A stretch of DNA of 10,040 bases from UBA1081 sp964454355 (lineage in GTDB: Bacteria; Bacillota; Clostridia; Oscillospirales; Acutalibacteraceae): the NCBI GenBank assembly GCA_964454355.1, contig CAYVTA010000079.1, positions 1 through 10,040 on the forward strand, given 5' to 3'. The first letter of the stretch is position 1; the number at the start of each line of letters is the position of its first letter. This document shows positions 1 to 5,466 of this stretch, piece after piece. Under the pieces are notes generated by a model, which saw nothing but the letters and a program-made list of their open reading frames with translations, was not told the origin of the DNA and searched no databases. The position numbers and the translations under genes were made by a program.

Positions 1-59
1 ACTAACCCTTAGGAGGGGTTTATTATATCCATTTAACTATGGAGGCAAATATATACTGA

Positions 60-88
60 ATTTTATCAAATTATTTTTATTTTGTCAA
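60..88 (-). promoter_or_regulatory. Leftward sigma-A promoter, probably for dnaA off the left edge
   Basis: Read on the minus strand, a perfect -35 TTGACA (88-83) is followed by a 17-nt spacer and a -10 TAAAAT (65-60, 5 of 6 matches). It fires out of the left edge. In Firmicutes the gene divergent to rpmH is usually dnaA, so this is probably the dnaA promoter; the target gene is not in the window, so that part is inference. The predicted leader then contains a small hairpin at 4-20 (AACCC pairing with GGGTT). Confidence 0.6.
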
Positions 89-250
89 CCTTAAAAGAAT
101 GATTTTACGGTCAAATCGGATGTTGGTATAAATATTTTTTTGTAACTCGGCTATTGTTGAAAATGTCTTCTTGTTTTTTAGCCCTAATTTCAGTAATAAT
201 AACATTATTCATTTTGTACATTTATATAAATAAAATAAATGCAAAAATGC

Positions 251-280
251 TTGACATAGAGGCACATTATGTTATATAAT
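251..280 (+). promoter_or_regulatory. rpmH operon promoter
   Basis: A perfect -35 TTGACA (251-256) and a perfect -10 TATAAT (275-280) are separated by 18 nt. Transcription should start near 287 and read rpmH-rnpA-yidD-yidC-khpB. This is the strongest consensus promoter in the window, as expected for a ribosomal protein operon. Confidence 0.85.
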
Positions 281-289
281 GATAAATCG

Positions 290-350
290 CAGGGGCATTT
301 TCTGCCCTGTCATCAAATATTTTATTATGTTTGGCACCGTTAGGGTGTCA
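290..350 (+). promoter_or_regulatory. Structured 5' leader of rpmH (two hairpins)
   Basis: The leader of about 88 nt has two hairpins. The first (290-309) pairs CAGGGGCA with TGCCCTG, with one bulged G and a 5-nt loop, and begins only a few nt from the predicted transcript 5' end. The second (332-350) pairs TGGCACC with GGTGTCA, with one G-U pair and a 5-nt loop. Neither has a T-run, so they are not terminators. They could protect the 5' end or take part in control of L34 synthesis; I recognise no known leader family. Confidence 0.4.
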
Positions 351-374
351 CCTATTGAATGGGGGTATACCGTA

Positions 375-509
375 ATGAAGAGAACATATCAGCCCAAGAA
401 AAGACACACACAGAAGGTTCACGGCTTCCGTGCAAGAATGTCAACAAGCAACGGCCGCAAGGTTCTTGCTCGCCGCAGAGCTAAGGGCAGAAAATCACTT
501 GCTGTTTAA
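375..509 (+). CDS. rpmH: 50S ribosomal protein L34
   Basis: This encodes bL34, a small basic protein of the large ribosomal subunit. The 44-residue product starts MKRTYQPKKRH, continues through HGFRARMST and ends in an Arg/Lys-rich tail (VLARRRAKGRKSLAV); length and sequence match the family throughout. The ATG at 375 is chosen because it gives the exact L34 N-terminus and follows a purine-rich GGGGG site (361-365) at 9 nt. Reading the frame upstream to 279 would start inside the -10 box and add about 32 residues foreign to the family. It is the first gene of the operon and lies 14 nt before the upstream rnpA start. Confidence 0.98.
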   Translation: MKRTYQPKKRHTQKVHGFRARMSTSNGRKVLARRRAKGRKSLAV

Positions 510-521
510 TTGAATCGAGCA

Positions 522-527
522 AGGTGA
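522..527 (+). promoter_or_regulatory. RBS that bears on the rnpA start
   Basis: AGGTGA here matches the 16S anti-SD well and lies 5 nt before the in-frame TTG at 533. The GTG at 524 overlaps this site and has only a weak purine stretch upstream. On RBS grounds the true start of RnpA could be the TTG at 533, which shortens the protein by three residues. Confidence 0.5.
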
Positions 528-886
528 ATGTTTTGCAGCCTATCGGGACGTTAAAAACTAACAGTGACTTCCGGCGTGCTTATATGCGTGGAAAGTCGTA
601 CACAAATCCTGCACTGGTGACTTATGTAATTAAAAACCGTGCGGGTCTTTGTCGTATTGGGATAACTACAAGCAAAAAAATCGGAAATGCCGTTCAGAGA
701 AACAGAGCAAGACGTGTTATAAGAGAAGCTTTCAGACAGATAGAGGCACCCATCAAGGGGAATTACGATATCGTGTTTGTTGCAAGAACGAAAACCGTTT
801 ACAAAAAGAGTACGGAGATCTGTAATGTAATGCTCAGCACTCTCTCACAGGCAGGACTTATTGAAAATGAAACAACTGGTTCTTAA
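524..886 (+). CDS. rnpA: Ribonuclease P protein component
   Basis: This is the protein cofactor of RNase P, which with the catalytic RNA removes 5' leaders from pre-tRNA. The product is 120 aa from GTG 524, or 117 from TTG 533, which is the usual length. The family pattern is clear: LKTNSDFRRAYMRGKS near the N-terminus, then KKIGNAVQRNRARRVIREAF around residues 51-70, which contains the RNR signature of the RNA-binding helix, then a YDIVFVAR strand. The start is uncertain. GTG 524 gives the longer product, while TTG 533 has a better-placed AGGTGA and an N-terminal length closer to B. subtilis RnpA as I recall it. The 3' end overlaps yidD by 20 nt, so translation is probably coupled. Confidence 0.96.
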   Translation: MNVLQPIGTLKTNSDFRRAYMRGKSYTNPALVTYVIKNRAGLCRIGITTSKKIGNAVQRNRARRVIREAFRQIEAPIKGNYDIVFVARTKTVYKKSTEICNVMLSTLSQAGLIENETTGS

Positions 887-1109
887 GCTTATACGATTTT
901 ATCGAAAAAGGATATCTCCTTTATTTGCACCAAAATGCCGATTTTATCCCACCTGTTCAACTTATGCACTTACCGCTATTGAAAGACACGGTCTTCTCAA
1001 AGGCGGATTGCTCGGAATCAGGAGAATATTAAGATGTAATATCCTGTTTCCGGGCGGATACGATCCCGTTCCCGAGCTGAAAGAAAAGTACAGAAAAGAA
1101 AATAAATAA
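867..1109 (+). CDS. yidD: Membrane protein insertion efficiency factor YidD
   Basis: YidD is a small inner-face membrane-associated protein that assists YidC-dependent insertion of membrane proteins. The 80-residue product has the family hallmark FAPKCRFYPTCSTYAL with the conserved cysteines, then ERHGLLKGGLLGIRRILRC, then a GGYDPVP tail, all in canonical order. It has an amphipathic basic N-terminus (KLIRFYRKRISPLF). I chose ATG 867 over the in-frame TTG at 861 because it is the better codon and has AGGA at 853-856. It overlaps the end of rnpA and precedes yidC, the standard order in bacteria. Confidence 0.95.
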   Translation: MKQLVLKLIRFYRKRISPLFAPKCRFYPTCSTYALTAIERHGLLKGGLLGIRRILRCNILFPGGYDPVPELKEKYRKENK

Positions 1110-1123
1110 CGGATTTATCCGTT
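1108..1123 (+). other. Short intercistronic hairpin between yidD and yidC
   Basis: AACGGA pairs perfectly with TCCGTT around the tetraloop TTTA, starting at the yidD stop codon. No T-run follows; the yidC SD (AAAGGA, 1125-1130) comes directly after. It is therefore more likely an RNA stability or processing element, or chance, than a terminator. Confidence 0.35.
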
Positions 1124-1139
1124 TAAAGGAATTGAAGCA

Positions 1140-2111
1140 ATGGATTCTTTATATAATGCACTTGCAGTGCCTTTTGGTTATTTACTGCACTTCCTCTATG
1201 AATTTACAAACAACTATATGTTGTCATTGGTTTTGCTGGTTTTTTTGGTAAAGCTTATACTTTTACCTTCATCAATGAGCCAGCAGAAAAATTCGGCAAA
1301 ACAGTTGAGACTTCAGCCGAAGCTTAACAGAATCAGACAGAAATATTCTAACGGCGGTCAGCAGACAAGAGAAATGCAGATGAAGGTGCAGGAGGAAACT
1401 CAGGCTCTTTATCAAAAAGAGGGTTACAGCCCCACAGCAGGCGGTTGTCTTCCCCTTCTTATTCAGTTCCCCGTTATGATCGGTCTTTATGGCGTTGTTT
1501 ATGCACCGCTTTCAAAAGTTTTGCAGATTTCAGACAGTATCATCAGTCAAGCTGCGTCTGTTTTAGGTATTGTTGCCTCAGATTCTTCTACATCTTCAAG
1601 ACAGCTTGAAATTTCTATCCTTAATTCTGTTTCAGAGACAAATATGCCTGAATGTCTTGCGAATTACAGCGAAGAGATACTTAAACTCAAAGATCAGTTT
1701 ATGCTTTTTGGCAAAATTGACCTTACACAGACACCTACCATCAGCACACCGAGCATTTTATGGCTTATTCCGCTGATAACATTACTTATCGGTCTTGCAA
1801 CAAGCTTCATCATGTATTCAAAGCAGAAGCAGACCAATCCCGAAATGGCAAGTAATCCCTCAATGGGCTGTATGACATTTATGTCACCCCTCATGACGGT
1901 TGTATTTACATTTATGTTCCCTGCCGGTGTAGGTGTTTACTGGATTCTTTCCAGCCTTTTCTCACTTATTCAGACAGTTGTTTTCAACTATGCTTACTCA
2001 CCGCAGAAGGTCATTGCAAACGCAATGATAGATGAAACTGTTGAACGCCGTTCACGAGAGGCAAATATTAAAAAGTTAAAAGAGTTTTCGGACGGTAATT
2101 CCGACGACTGA
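1140..2111 (+). CDS. yidC: Membrane protein insertase YidC/Oxa1 family
   Basis: YidC inserts and folds membrane proteins, alone or with SecYEG. The 323-aa product is of the short Gram-positive type with no large periplasmic domain. Hydrophobic segments lie near residues 27-45, 101-123, 205-226 and 244-283 (two spans). Between the first two is a long, charged cytoplasmic hairpin (about 46-98), as in the family. GGCLPLLIQFPVMIGLYGVV (101-120) and FPAGVGVYWILSSLFSLIQ (260-278) are typical Oxa1-family segments. The groove residue that is Arg in B. subtilis SpoIIIJ appears as Lys38 in LVKLILLP, a conservative change. There is no lipobox, unlike many Bacilli paralogues. AAAGGA lies 9 nt before the ATG. 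The charged C-terminal tail ends 21 nt before khpB. Confidence 0.96.
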   Translation: MDSLYNALAVPFGYLLHFLYEFTNNYMLSLVLLVFLVKLILLPSSMSQQKNSAKQLRLQPKLNRIRQKYSNGGQQTREMQMKVQEETQALYQKEGYSPTAGGCLPLLIQFPVMIGLYGVVYAPLSKVLQISDSIISQAASVLGIVASDSSTSSRQLEISILNSVSETNMPECLANYSEEILKLKDQFMLFGKIDLTQTPTISTPSILWLIPLITLLIGLATSFIMYSKQKQTNPEMASNPSMGCMTFMSPLMTVVFTFMFPAGVGVYWILSSLFSLIQTVVFNYAYSPQKVIANAMIDETVERRSREANIKKLKEFSDGNSDD

Positions 2112-2132
2112 TTATATTAAGAAGGTGAAAAA

Positions 2133-3083
2133 ATGATTAAAGAAGCAATCGCAACTGCAGCTACAAGAGATGAAGCTATTGCAAAAGCTAAAGCAGAATT
2201 GAATGCTCCCTACGATGCTGATGTAAAGTTTGAGATCCTCCAGGATGCCCAGAAGAAAGTTTTCGGACTTTTCGGCGGCAAGGATGCTAAAGTCAGAGCA
2301 TATTATGAAGCTAAAGAAGAAGTTAAAGCTGCTAAGGTTGCTGAGCCTGCAAAGGCTCCCAAGGCTCAGGAGAAAAAGCCTGTTGCTCCTGCAAAAGAGG
2401 AGAAGAAAACCGAGAAGCCTGCAATGAGTGCAGACGATGATGCCGCAATCAAAAAGTACCTTGAGACAATTATCAAGGGAATGGGTATTGAGGATATCAC
2501 AATCACTTCTTCCGAAGAAGATGAGGAAACCGTTTACGAGCTTGTAACAAGTGAGAATCACGGTGCACTTATCGGTAGACATGGCGAAACACTTGACTCT
2601 ATTCAGTATCTTGTAAGACTTTTTGCAAACAAGAATACTCACGGTCATAAAAAGGTTTCTCTCAATGTTGGCGACTACAGAGAAAAGAGAGCTGAAAGCC
2701 TTAAGGAGTTTGCAGCACGTTCTGCAAGTCAGGTTCTCAAGTACGGCAGAAATGCAAAGCTTGACCCCATGAATCCTTATGAGAGAAGAATTATTCACAC
2801 TGCTATTCAGTCAATTGAAGGTGTTACTTCATATTCTGTAGGCTATGATTCAGAGAGAAGAGTTATCATCACTCTTGAAGAAGGCGTACAGCCCACTCAC
2901 GGTGACAGACGTAAAGGTGGTTACAACCGTGGCGGCAGAGGCGGTTACAACAAGGGTGGTAATCGTGGCGGAAACAGAGGCGGCTATAAGCCCAGCGTTC
3001 CTGCTGACAGAGCACCGAAAAGCGATGCTGCCGGTTCAAGATACGGAAAAATTGAAGTAAAGAAAACTGAGGATGCTCAGTAA
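2133..3083 (+). CDS. khpB: RNA-binding protein KhpB (Jag/EloR), Jag-N + KH + R3H, with Gly/Arg-rich tail
   Basis: KhpB is a cytoplasmic RNA-binding protein that in streptococci partners with KhpA and affects cell elongation and division. The 316-aa product has the full architecture. A Jag-N domain (3-55) contains the KKVFGLFGGKDAKV signature. An Ala/Lys/Glu/Pro-rich linker spans about 62-100. A type II KH domain (about 105-180) has the GxxG loop GRHG (148-151). The R3H domain (about 185-250) has R218-xxx-H222 in NPYERRIIHTAI. Unusually, residues 257-285 form a Gly/Arg/Asn/Tyr tail with repeated GGYN and NRGG units, like an RGG box. The start follows AAGGTGA (2122-2128). It sits next to yidC as in many Firmicutes and is the last gene of the operon. 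Confidence 0.96.
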   Translation: MIKEAIATAATRDEAIAKAKAELNAPYDADVKFEILQDAQKKVFGLFGGKDAKVRAYYEAKEEVKAAKVAEPAKAPKAQEKKPVAPAKEEKKTEKPAMSADDDAAIKKYLETIIKGMGIEDITITSSEEDEETVYELVTSENHGALIGRHGETLDSIQYLVRLFANKNTHGHKKVSLNVGDYREKRAESLKEFAARSASQVLKYGRNAKLDPMNPYERRIIHTAIQSIEGVTSYSVGYDSERRVIITLEEGVQPTHGDRRKGGYNRGGRGGYNKGGNRGGNRGGYKPSVPADRAPKSDAAGSRYGKIEVKKTEDAQ

Positions 3084-3098
3084 AACATGATAATAATC

Positions 3099-3137
3099 AA
3101 CAGCGTCTGATCTTCGGATATAAGGCGCTGTTTTTTT
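3099..3137 (+). terminator. Intrinsic terminator of the rpmH-khpB operon
   Basis: AACAGCGTCT pairs with AAGGCGCTGTT over 10 bp including one G-U pair. A small internal loop and an upper 3-bp ATC/GAT stem follow, capped by the very stable tetraloop TTCG (3113-3116). A run of seven T (3131-3137) follows directly. It begins 16 nt after the khpB stop, so the operon ends here. Confidence 0.9.
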
Positions 3138-3197
3138 GTTTGATTCCTCAAAAAATTTTTTCCAAGAGTTTTTTTATAATTTTTTTATTTTTTCTTC

Positions 3198-3226
3198 TTC
3201 CAATCTTTGAAAAATCCTGTTAGAAT
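3198..3226 (+). promoter_or_regulatory. Probable extended -10 promoter for the carboxypeptidase gene
   Basis: TAGAAT (3221-3226, 5 of 6) is preceded by TG one base upstream (3218-3219), an extended -10. The -35 at 17 nt (TTCCAA, 3198-3203) is poor. The region upstream is rich in A and T tracts. Transcription would start near 3233, just upstream of the AAAGG ribosome site at 3236-3240. Confidence 0.4.
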
Positions 3227-3246
3227 ATATGTGTAAAAGGGTGAAA

Positions 3247-3909
3247 ATGATGAAAAAGAAAATATCATTAATAATTATCCTATGTATTACCGTATGTGCT
3301 GTTATAGGAATTTTTAATGCATCGTCAAACCATGTGGATGGGCATTATGTAGCAAAAAATCATAAATTGCCTGAATATCTGATGCTTATAAACGCCTGGA
3401 ATGAAATTGACGAGGATTATGAATTTGAACCGGTAACACTCAATAACGGAGAAATTATCAATGAACTGATTTATCCCGATTTGCAAAATATGTTTAACGA
3501 TGCCAGAGCTGTTGGTGTTGATCCGGAGGTAGTATCCGGTTATCGGTCAGCGGAAACACAGCAACAATGGCTTGATGAAAGAATAAATGAATATATTAGG
3601 CAGGGATATTCCGACGAGCAAGCAGAGGAAATGGCAAAAGAATGGGTCGCTATGCCGGGACACAGCGAGCATCAGACGGGACTTGCCGTTGATGTTAATG
3701 CAAGGAACGGCTCAAGTGACAAGGTGTATGAATGGTTGAAAAACAATTGCTGGAAATACGGCTTTATTTTAAGATATCCGCAGGATAAAACTGAAATTAC
3801 GGGAATAAATTATGAGCCTTGGCATTTTCGCTATGTGGGTTATGAAGCCGCTCAATACATAAATGAACATAATATTACTTTTGAAGAATATCTTGAGAAC
3901 GTATATTGA
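3247..3909 (+). CDS. Membrane-anchored M15B D,D- or L,D-carboxypeptidase (VanY/LdcB type)
   Basis: This is a zinc metallopeptidase that trims the C-terminal D-alanine of peptidoglycan stem peptides at the outer face of the membrane. The 220-aa product has a signal anchor (about 4-23) followed by a complete M15B domain. VVSGYRSAETQQQWL (95-109) is the substrate-side motif. PGHSEHQTGLAVDV (137-150) supplies zinc ligands H142 and D149. YEPWHFRYVG (189-198) supplies the catalytic E190 and zinc ligand H193. All catalytic residues are present. The start is ATG 247 bases-family choice between 3247 and the adjacent ATG 3250, both suited to AAAGG at 3236-3240; the in-frame ATG at 3229 would lie upstream of the predicted transcript start. 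VanY cuts pentapeptides and LdcB cuts tetrapeptides, and sequence alone does not decide between them. No van resistance genes are nearby, so a housekeeping role is more likely. Confidence 0.88.
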   Translation: MMKKKISLIIILCITVCAVIGIFNASSNHVDGHYVAKNHKLPEYLMLINAWNEIDEDYEFEPVTLNNGEIINELIYPDLQNMFNDARAVGVDPEVVSGYRSAETQQQWLDERINEYIRQGYSDEQAEEMAKEWVAMPGHSEHQTGLAVDVNARNGSSDKVYEWLKNNCWKYGFILRYPQDKTEITGINYEPWHFRYVGYEAAQYINEHNITFEEYLENVY

Positions 3910-3911
3910 AT

Positions 3912-3917
3912 GGAGGT
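3912..3917 (+). promoter_or_regulatory. RBS that decides the start of the 407-aa envelope protein
   Basis: GGAGGT lies just after the carboxypeptidase stop (3907-3909) and 6 nt before ATG 3924. It rules out the in-frame TTG at 3906, which precedes the site, and supports translation from the same mRNA as the upstream gene. Confidence 0.75.
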
Positions 3918-3923
3918 ATTTAT

Positions 3924-5147
3924 ATGGATAAAAGAAAAATATCGCCCGCATTGACGATTTTGATTGCAGTTGCCGTTATTGTTGGTATTGCGACAGGAAT
4001 TATGACATATTCAGTGAATGCAGACATAGACGGGAAAATTTTTGCACCGAGCAAATATTATGAACAGGAGGTTATCGGTGCAGACAGAGCGAATAATGAG
4101 CAAATGGATGCAAGATTTTATATATCCGAAGATTTGATTATGATAAAGTACATAGATGACGGTATAAATTATTCTGTAAATTTGCAGTATCAATTGACTG
4201 AATTGAAAGATTATGATGAGAGCTTGCTTGACCTTGTTATTGAAAAACTTCCATCTTACTATAGTCAGTTGACAGTGAAAAAAGTATATACAGGCACATC
4301 TGCTTTTGATTTGACAGAAGATAAAGACACGGTAATGTTTGTTAAATTCTCAAACGGAATCATGATATATGCATGGCTCCCATGTAATGGCGAGTACTAT
4401 GTACATGAGGTATGTAAGCTGAAAACGGTTAAAAGGAATGCAACTGTTGAAAATTTACCTGACGGATTAGGTATTTCCGGCACAATAAGTAACACTGACT
4501 GTGAAAACGTGAGCATAAGCATAATTGAAGCTGATTACAGCTCTGATTCACCTTATATAAAAGCACTTTGGAAAAACAACACAGGTAAAGCTCTCACTTA
4601 CGGGGAAGAGTATAAGGTTTACCGTATTGACGGCGAGAAAATTCAATGTGAACCTACTATCGACAATCTTGCGTGGGATTCATTGCTTTACACATTGATG
4701 GACAGCTACACCACAAGAGAATTTAGTCTTGAATATTACGATTTATCAAAACCGGGTAAATACAGCGTTGAATTTAATTTTGAAATTGAGGATGAATCAA
4801 CCGAATACACCGCAGTACTCGAATTTGAAATAGCAGACACCCCCGAAAATTATTCAATGGAGCAAAACACAGCAGAATTACCCGATGAATTTACAACAAA
4901 CGCAGTTTTAGCATACAGCTTTAATGCAACTGTTCTTGAAATATATGGAAATAATATTCTTGTTGAGCCTTTTAAGGACGAAACGGAACGCAACTCCTGC
5001 GACAAAATTTATGTAAACACATCAAAATTATCTGAAGTTCCTTATTTAGAAGTCGGCGATAAAATTCAAATTTCCTACAATGGACAGATACAGGAATCAT
5101 ATCCCGGACAAATTTCGACAGTCTATTCCATTGATATTTTGAAATAA
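3924..5147 (+). CDS. Anchored extracytoplasmic protein with Ig-like and DUF3221-like domains
   Basis: The product has 407 residues and no recognised enzymatic motif. A signal anchor (about 8-30) follows a short basic N-terminus, so the rest should lie outside the membrane. Residues about 35-170 are unassigned. Residues about 190-302 resemble the bacterial Ig-like domain common in Clostridia: LWKNNTGKALTYGEEYKVYR, a variable segment, then LSKPGKYSVEFNFEI. Residues about 326-406 resemble DUF3221: FNATVLEIYGNNILVEPF, then LEVGDKIQISYNGQIQESYP and GQISTVYSIDI. These assignments are from memory of family patterns. The gene is 14 nt from the carboxypeptidase stop and probably co-transcribed, so a role in wall metabolism or sensing is plausible but unproven. 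Pfam PF20251 and DUF3221 searches would settle the domains. Confidence 0.75.
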   Translation: MDKRKISPALTILIAVAVIVGIATGIMTYSVNADIDGKIFAPSKYYEQEVIGADRANNEQMDARFYISEDLIMIKYIDDGINYSVNLQYQLTELKDYDESLLDLVIEKLPSYYSQLTVKKVYTGTSAFDLTEDKDTVMFVKFSNGIMIYAWLPCNGEYYVHEVCKLKTVKRNATVENLPDGLGISGTISNTDCENVSISIIEADYSSDSPYIKALWKNNTGKALTYGEEYKVYRIDGEKIQCEPTIDNLAWDSLLYTLMDSYTTREFSLEYYDLSKPGKYSVEFNFEIEDESTEYTAVLEFEIADTPENYSMEQNTAELPDEFTTNAVLAYSFNATVLEIYGNNILVEPFKDETERNSCDKIYVNTSKLSEVPYLEVGDKIQISYNGQIQESYPGQISTVYSIDILK

Positions 5148-5184
5148 TAATAGAGAGAAAGCTTTGGCTTTATACAGTCTTTAA

Positions 5185-5222
5185 TGGGTGTTCATATCAA
5201 AAAATGAACACTCATTTTTATA
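5185..5222 (+). terminator. Intrinsic terminator after the carboxypeptidase/Ig-like operon
   Basis: TGGGTGTTCAT (5185-5195) pairs with ATGAACACTCA (5204-5214) over 11 bp with one G-U pair and an 8-nt loop. TTTTT follows at 5215-5219. It lies about 40 nt after the stop at 5147 and separates this operon from the next unit. Confidence 0.85.
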
Positions 5223-5230
5223 TTTAAAAT

Positions 5231-5251
5231 CTCTTTGCTCTTTGCTCTTTG
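5231..5251 (+). repeat. Three tandem copies of the heptamer CTCTTTG
   Basis: CTCTTTG occurs three times without interruption, just downstream of the terminator. It is non-coding. Its length suggests replication slippage, and copy number may vary between strains. Confidence 0.85.
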
Positions 5252-5305
5252 AATTTTGAAGTGTTTACAATTTGTTCATAAAAAACTGTAAAAACCGCCC
5301 TCAGA

Positions 5306-5339
5306 TGTTACGCTTTTGTTACGCTCGGTATGATAGAAT
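5306..5339 (+). promoter_or_regulatory. Activator-type promoter with 11-bp-phased direct repeats
   Basis: TGTTACGCT occurs at 5306-5314 and again at 5317-5325, a spacing of exactly 11 bp or one helical turn. A -10 TAGAAT (5334-5339) lies 8 bp downstream; an alternative -10 is TATGAT (5329-5334). No recognisable -35 exists because the repeats occupy its place. This matches the layout of class II promoters driven by OmpR/PhoB-family response regulators, whose dimers bind direct repeats spaced by 11 bp. The regulator is not in the window. Confidence 0.5.
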
Positions 5340-5382
5340 GCGTATGTAAACAAAACTCAATCCCCGAAAGGAGCTAAAACAA

Positions 5383-5466
5383 ATGAAAAAAATCTTAAAA
5401 AAACCTTATCAATCATCCTCACAAGAGACAGATAGTAGAAAAGGATACGGTAAAAAATATGAATAA
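5383..5466 (+). CDS. 27-codon ORF (leader peptide or remnant of a signal-peptide gene)
   Basis: AAAGGAG (5367-5373) lies 9 nt before this ATG and is the only strong ribosome site in the unit. The predicted 27-aa peptide is hydrophilic (MKKILKKPYQSSSQ, ending KKYE). Its stop overlaps the start of the 159-aa gene at 5459, fitting translational coupling. An A7 tract (5397-5403) may matter. With one more A, the frame reads MKKILKKTLSIILT, like the start of a signal peptide, and then stops. With one fewer A, it fuses in frame to the 159-aa protein. It may be a leader, a decayed gene start, or the displaced N-terminus of the next gene. Confidence 0.45.
   Translation: MKKILKKPYQSSSQETDSRKGYGKKYE

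Larger units (their letters stand above)
1..374. other. Gene-free region between rpmH and an off-window divergent gene
   Basis: This AT-rich stretch has no credible coding frame. It holds the leftward promoter at 60-88, the rpmH promoter at 251-280 and the rpmH leader at about 287-374. Such a segment often belongs to oriC in Firmicutes. I looked on both strands for the DnaA box TTATNCACA and found nothing with 8 or more of 9 matches, so an origin is suggested by context only. Confidence 0.5.

Noticed and set aside
4..20. Small inverted repeat AACCCTTAGGAGGGGTT as a terminator
   Set aside because: Only five base pairs form cleanly and no T-run follows on either strand; it also contains an SD-like AGGAGGGG by chance, with no start codon at a usable distance.
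155..163. TGTTGAAAA as a possible DnaA box
   Set aside because: Its reverse complement matches TTATCCACA at only 7 of 9 positions, stands alone, and is expected by chance in AT-rich DNA.
279..374. Upstream extension of the rpmH frame
   Set aside because: It starts inside the -10 box of the promoter, and L34 begins with the MKRTYQP sequence at 375.
2112..2798. 228-codon open frame on the minus strand opposite khpB
   Set aside because: It is fully antisense to a certain gene, is unusually rich in Cys, Ser, Leu and Phe as expected from reading Lys/Glu/Ala codons backwards, and has no ribosome site or family resemblance.
3170..3180. TATAAT at 3175-3180 as the carboxypeptidase promoter
   Set aside because: No acceptable -35 lies 16-18 nt upstream and the surroundings are A/T tracts that make such a match by chance.
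3247..5147. VanY as part of a glycopeptide resistance cluster
   Set aside because: No vanH, vanA/B, vanX or vanRS gene is near, and the closest match of the motif set is to LdcB/VanY housekeeping enzymes.
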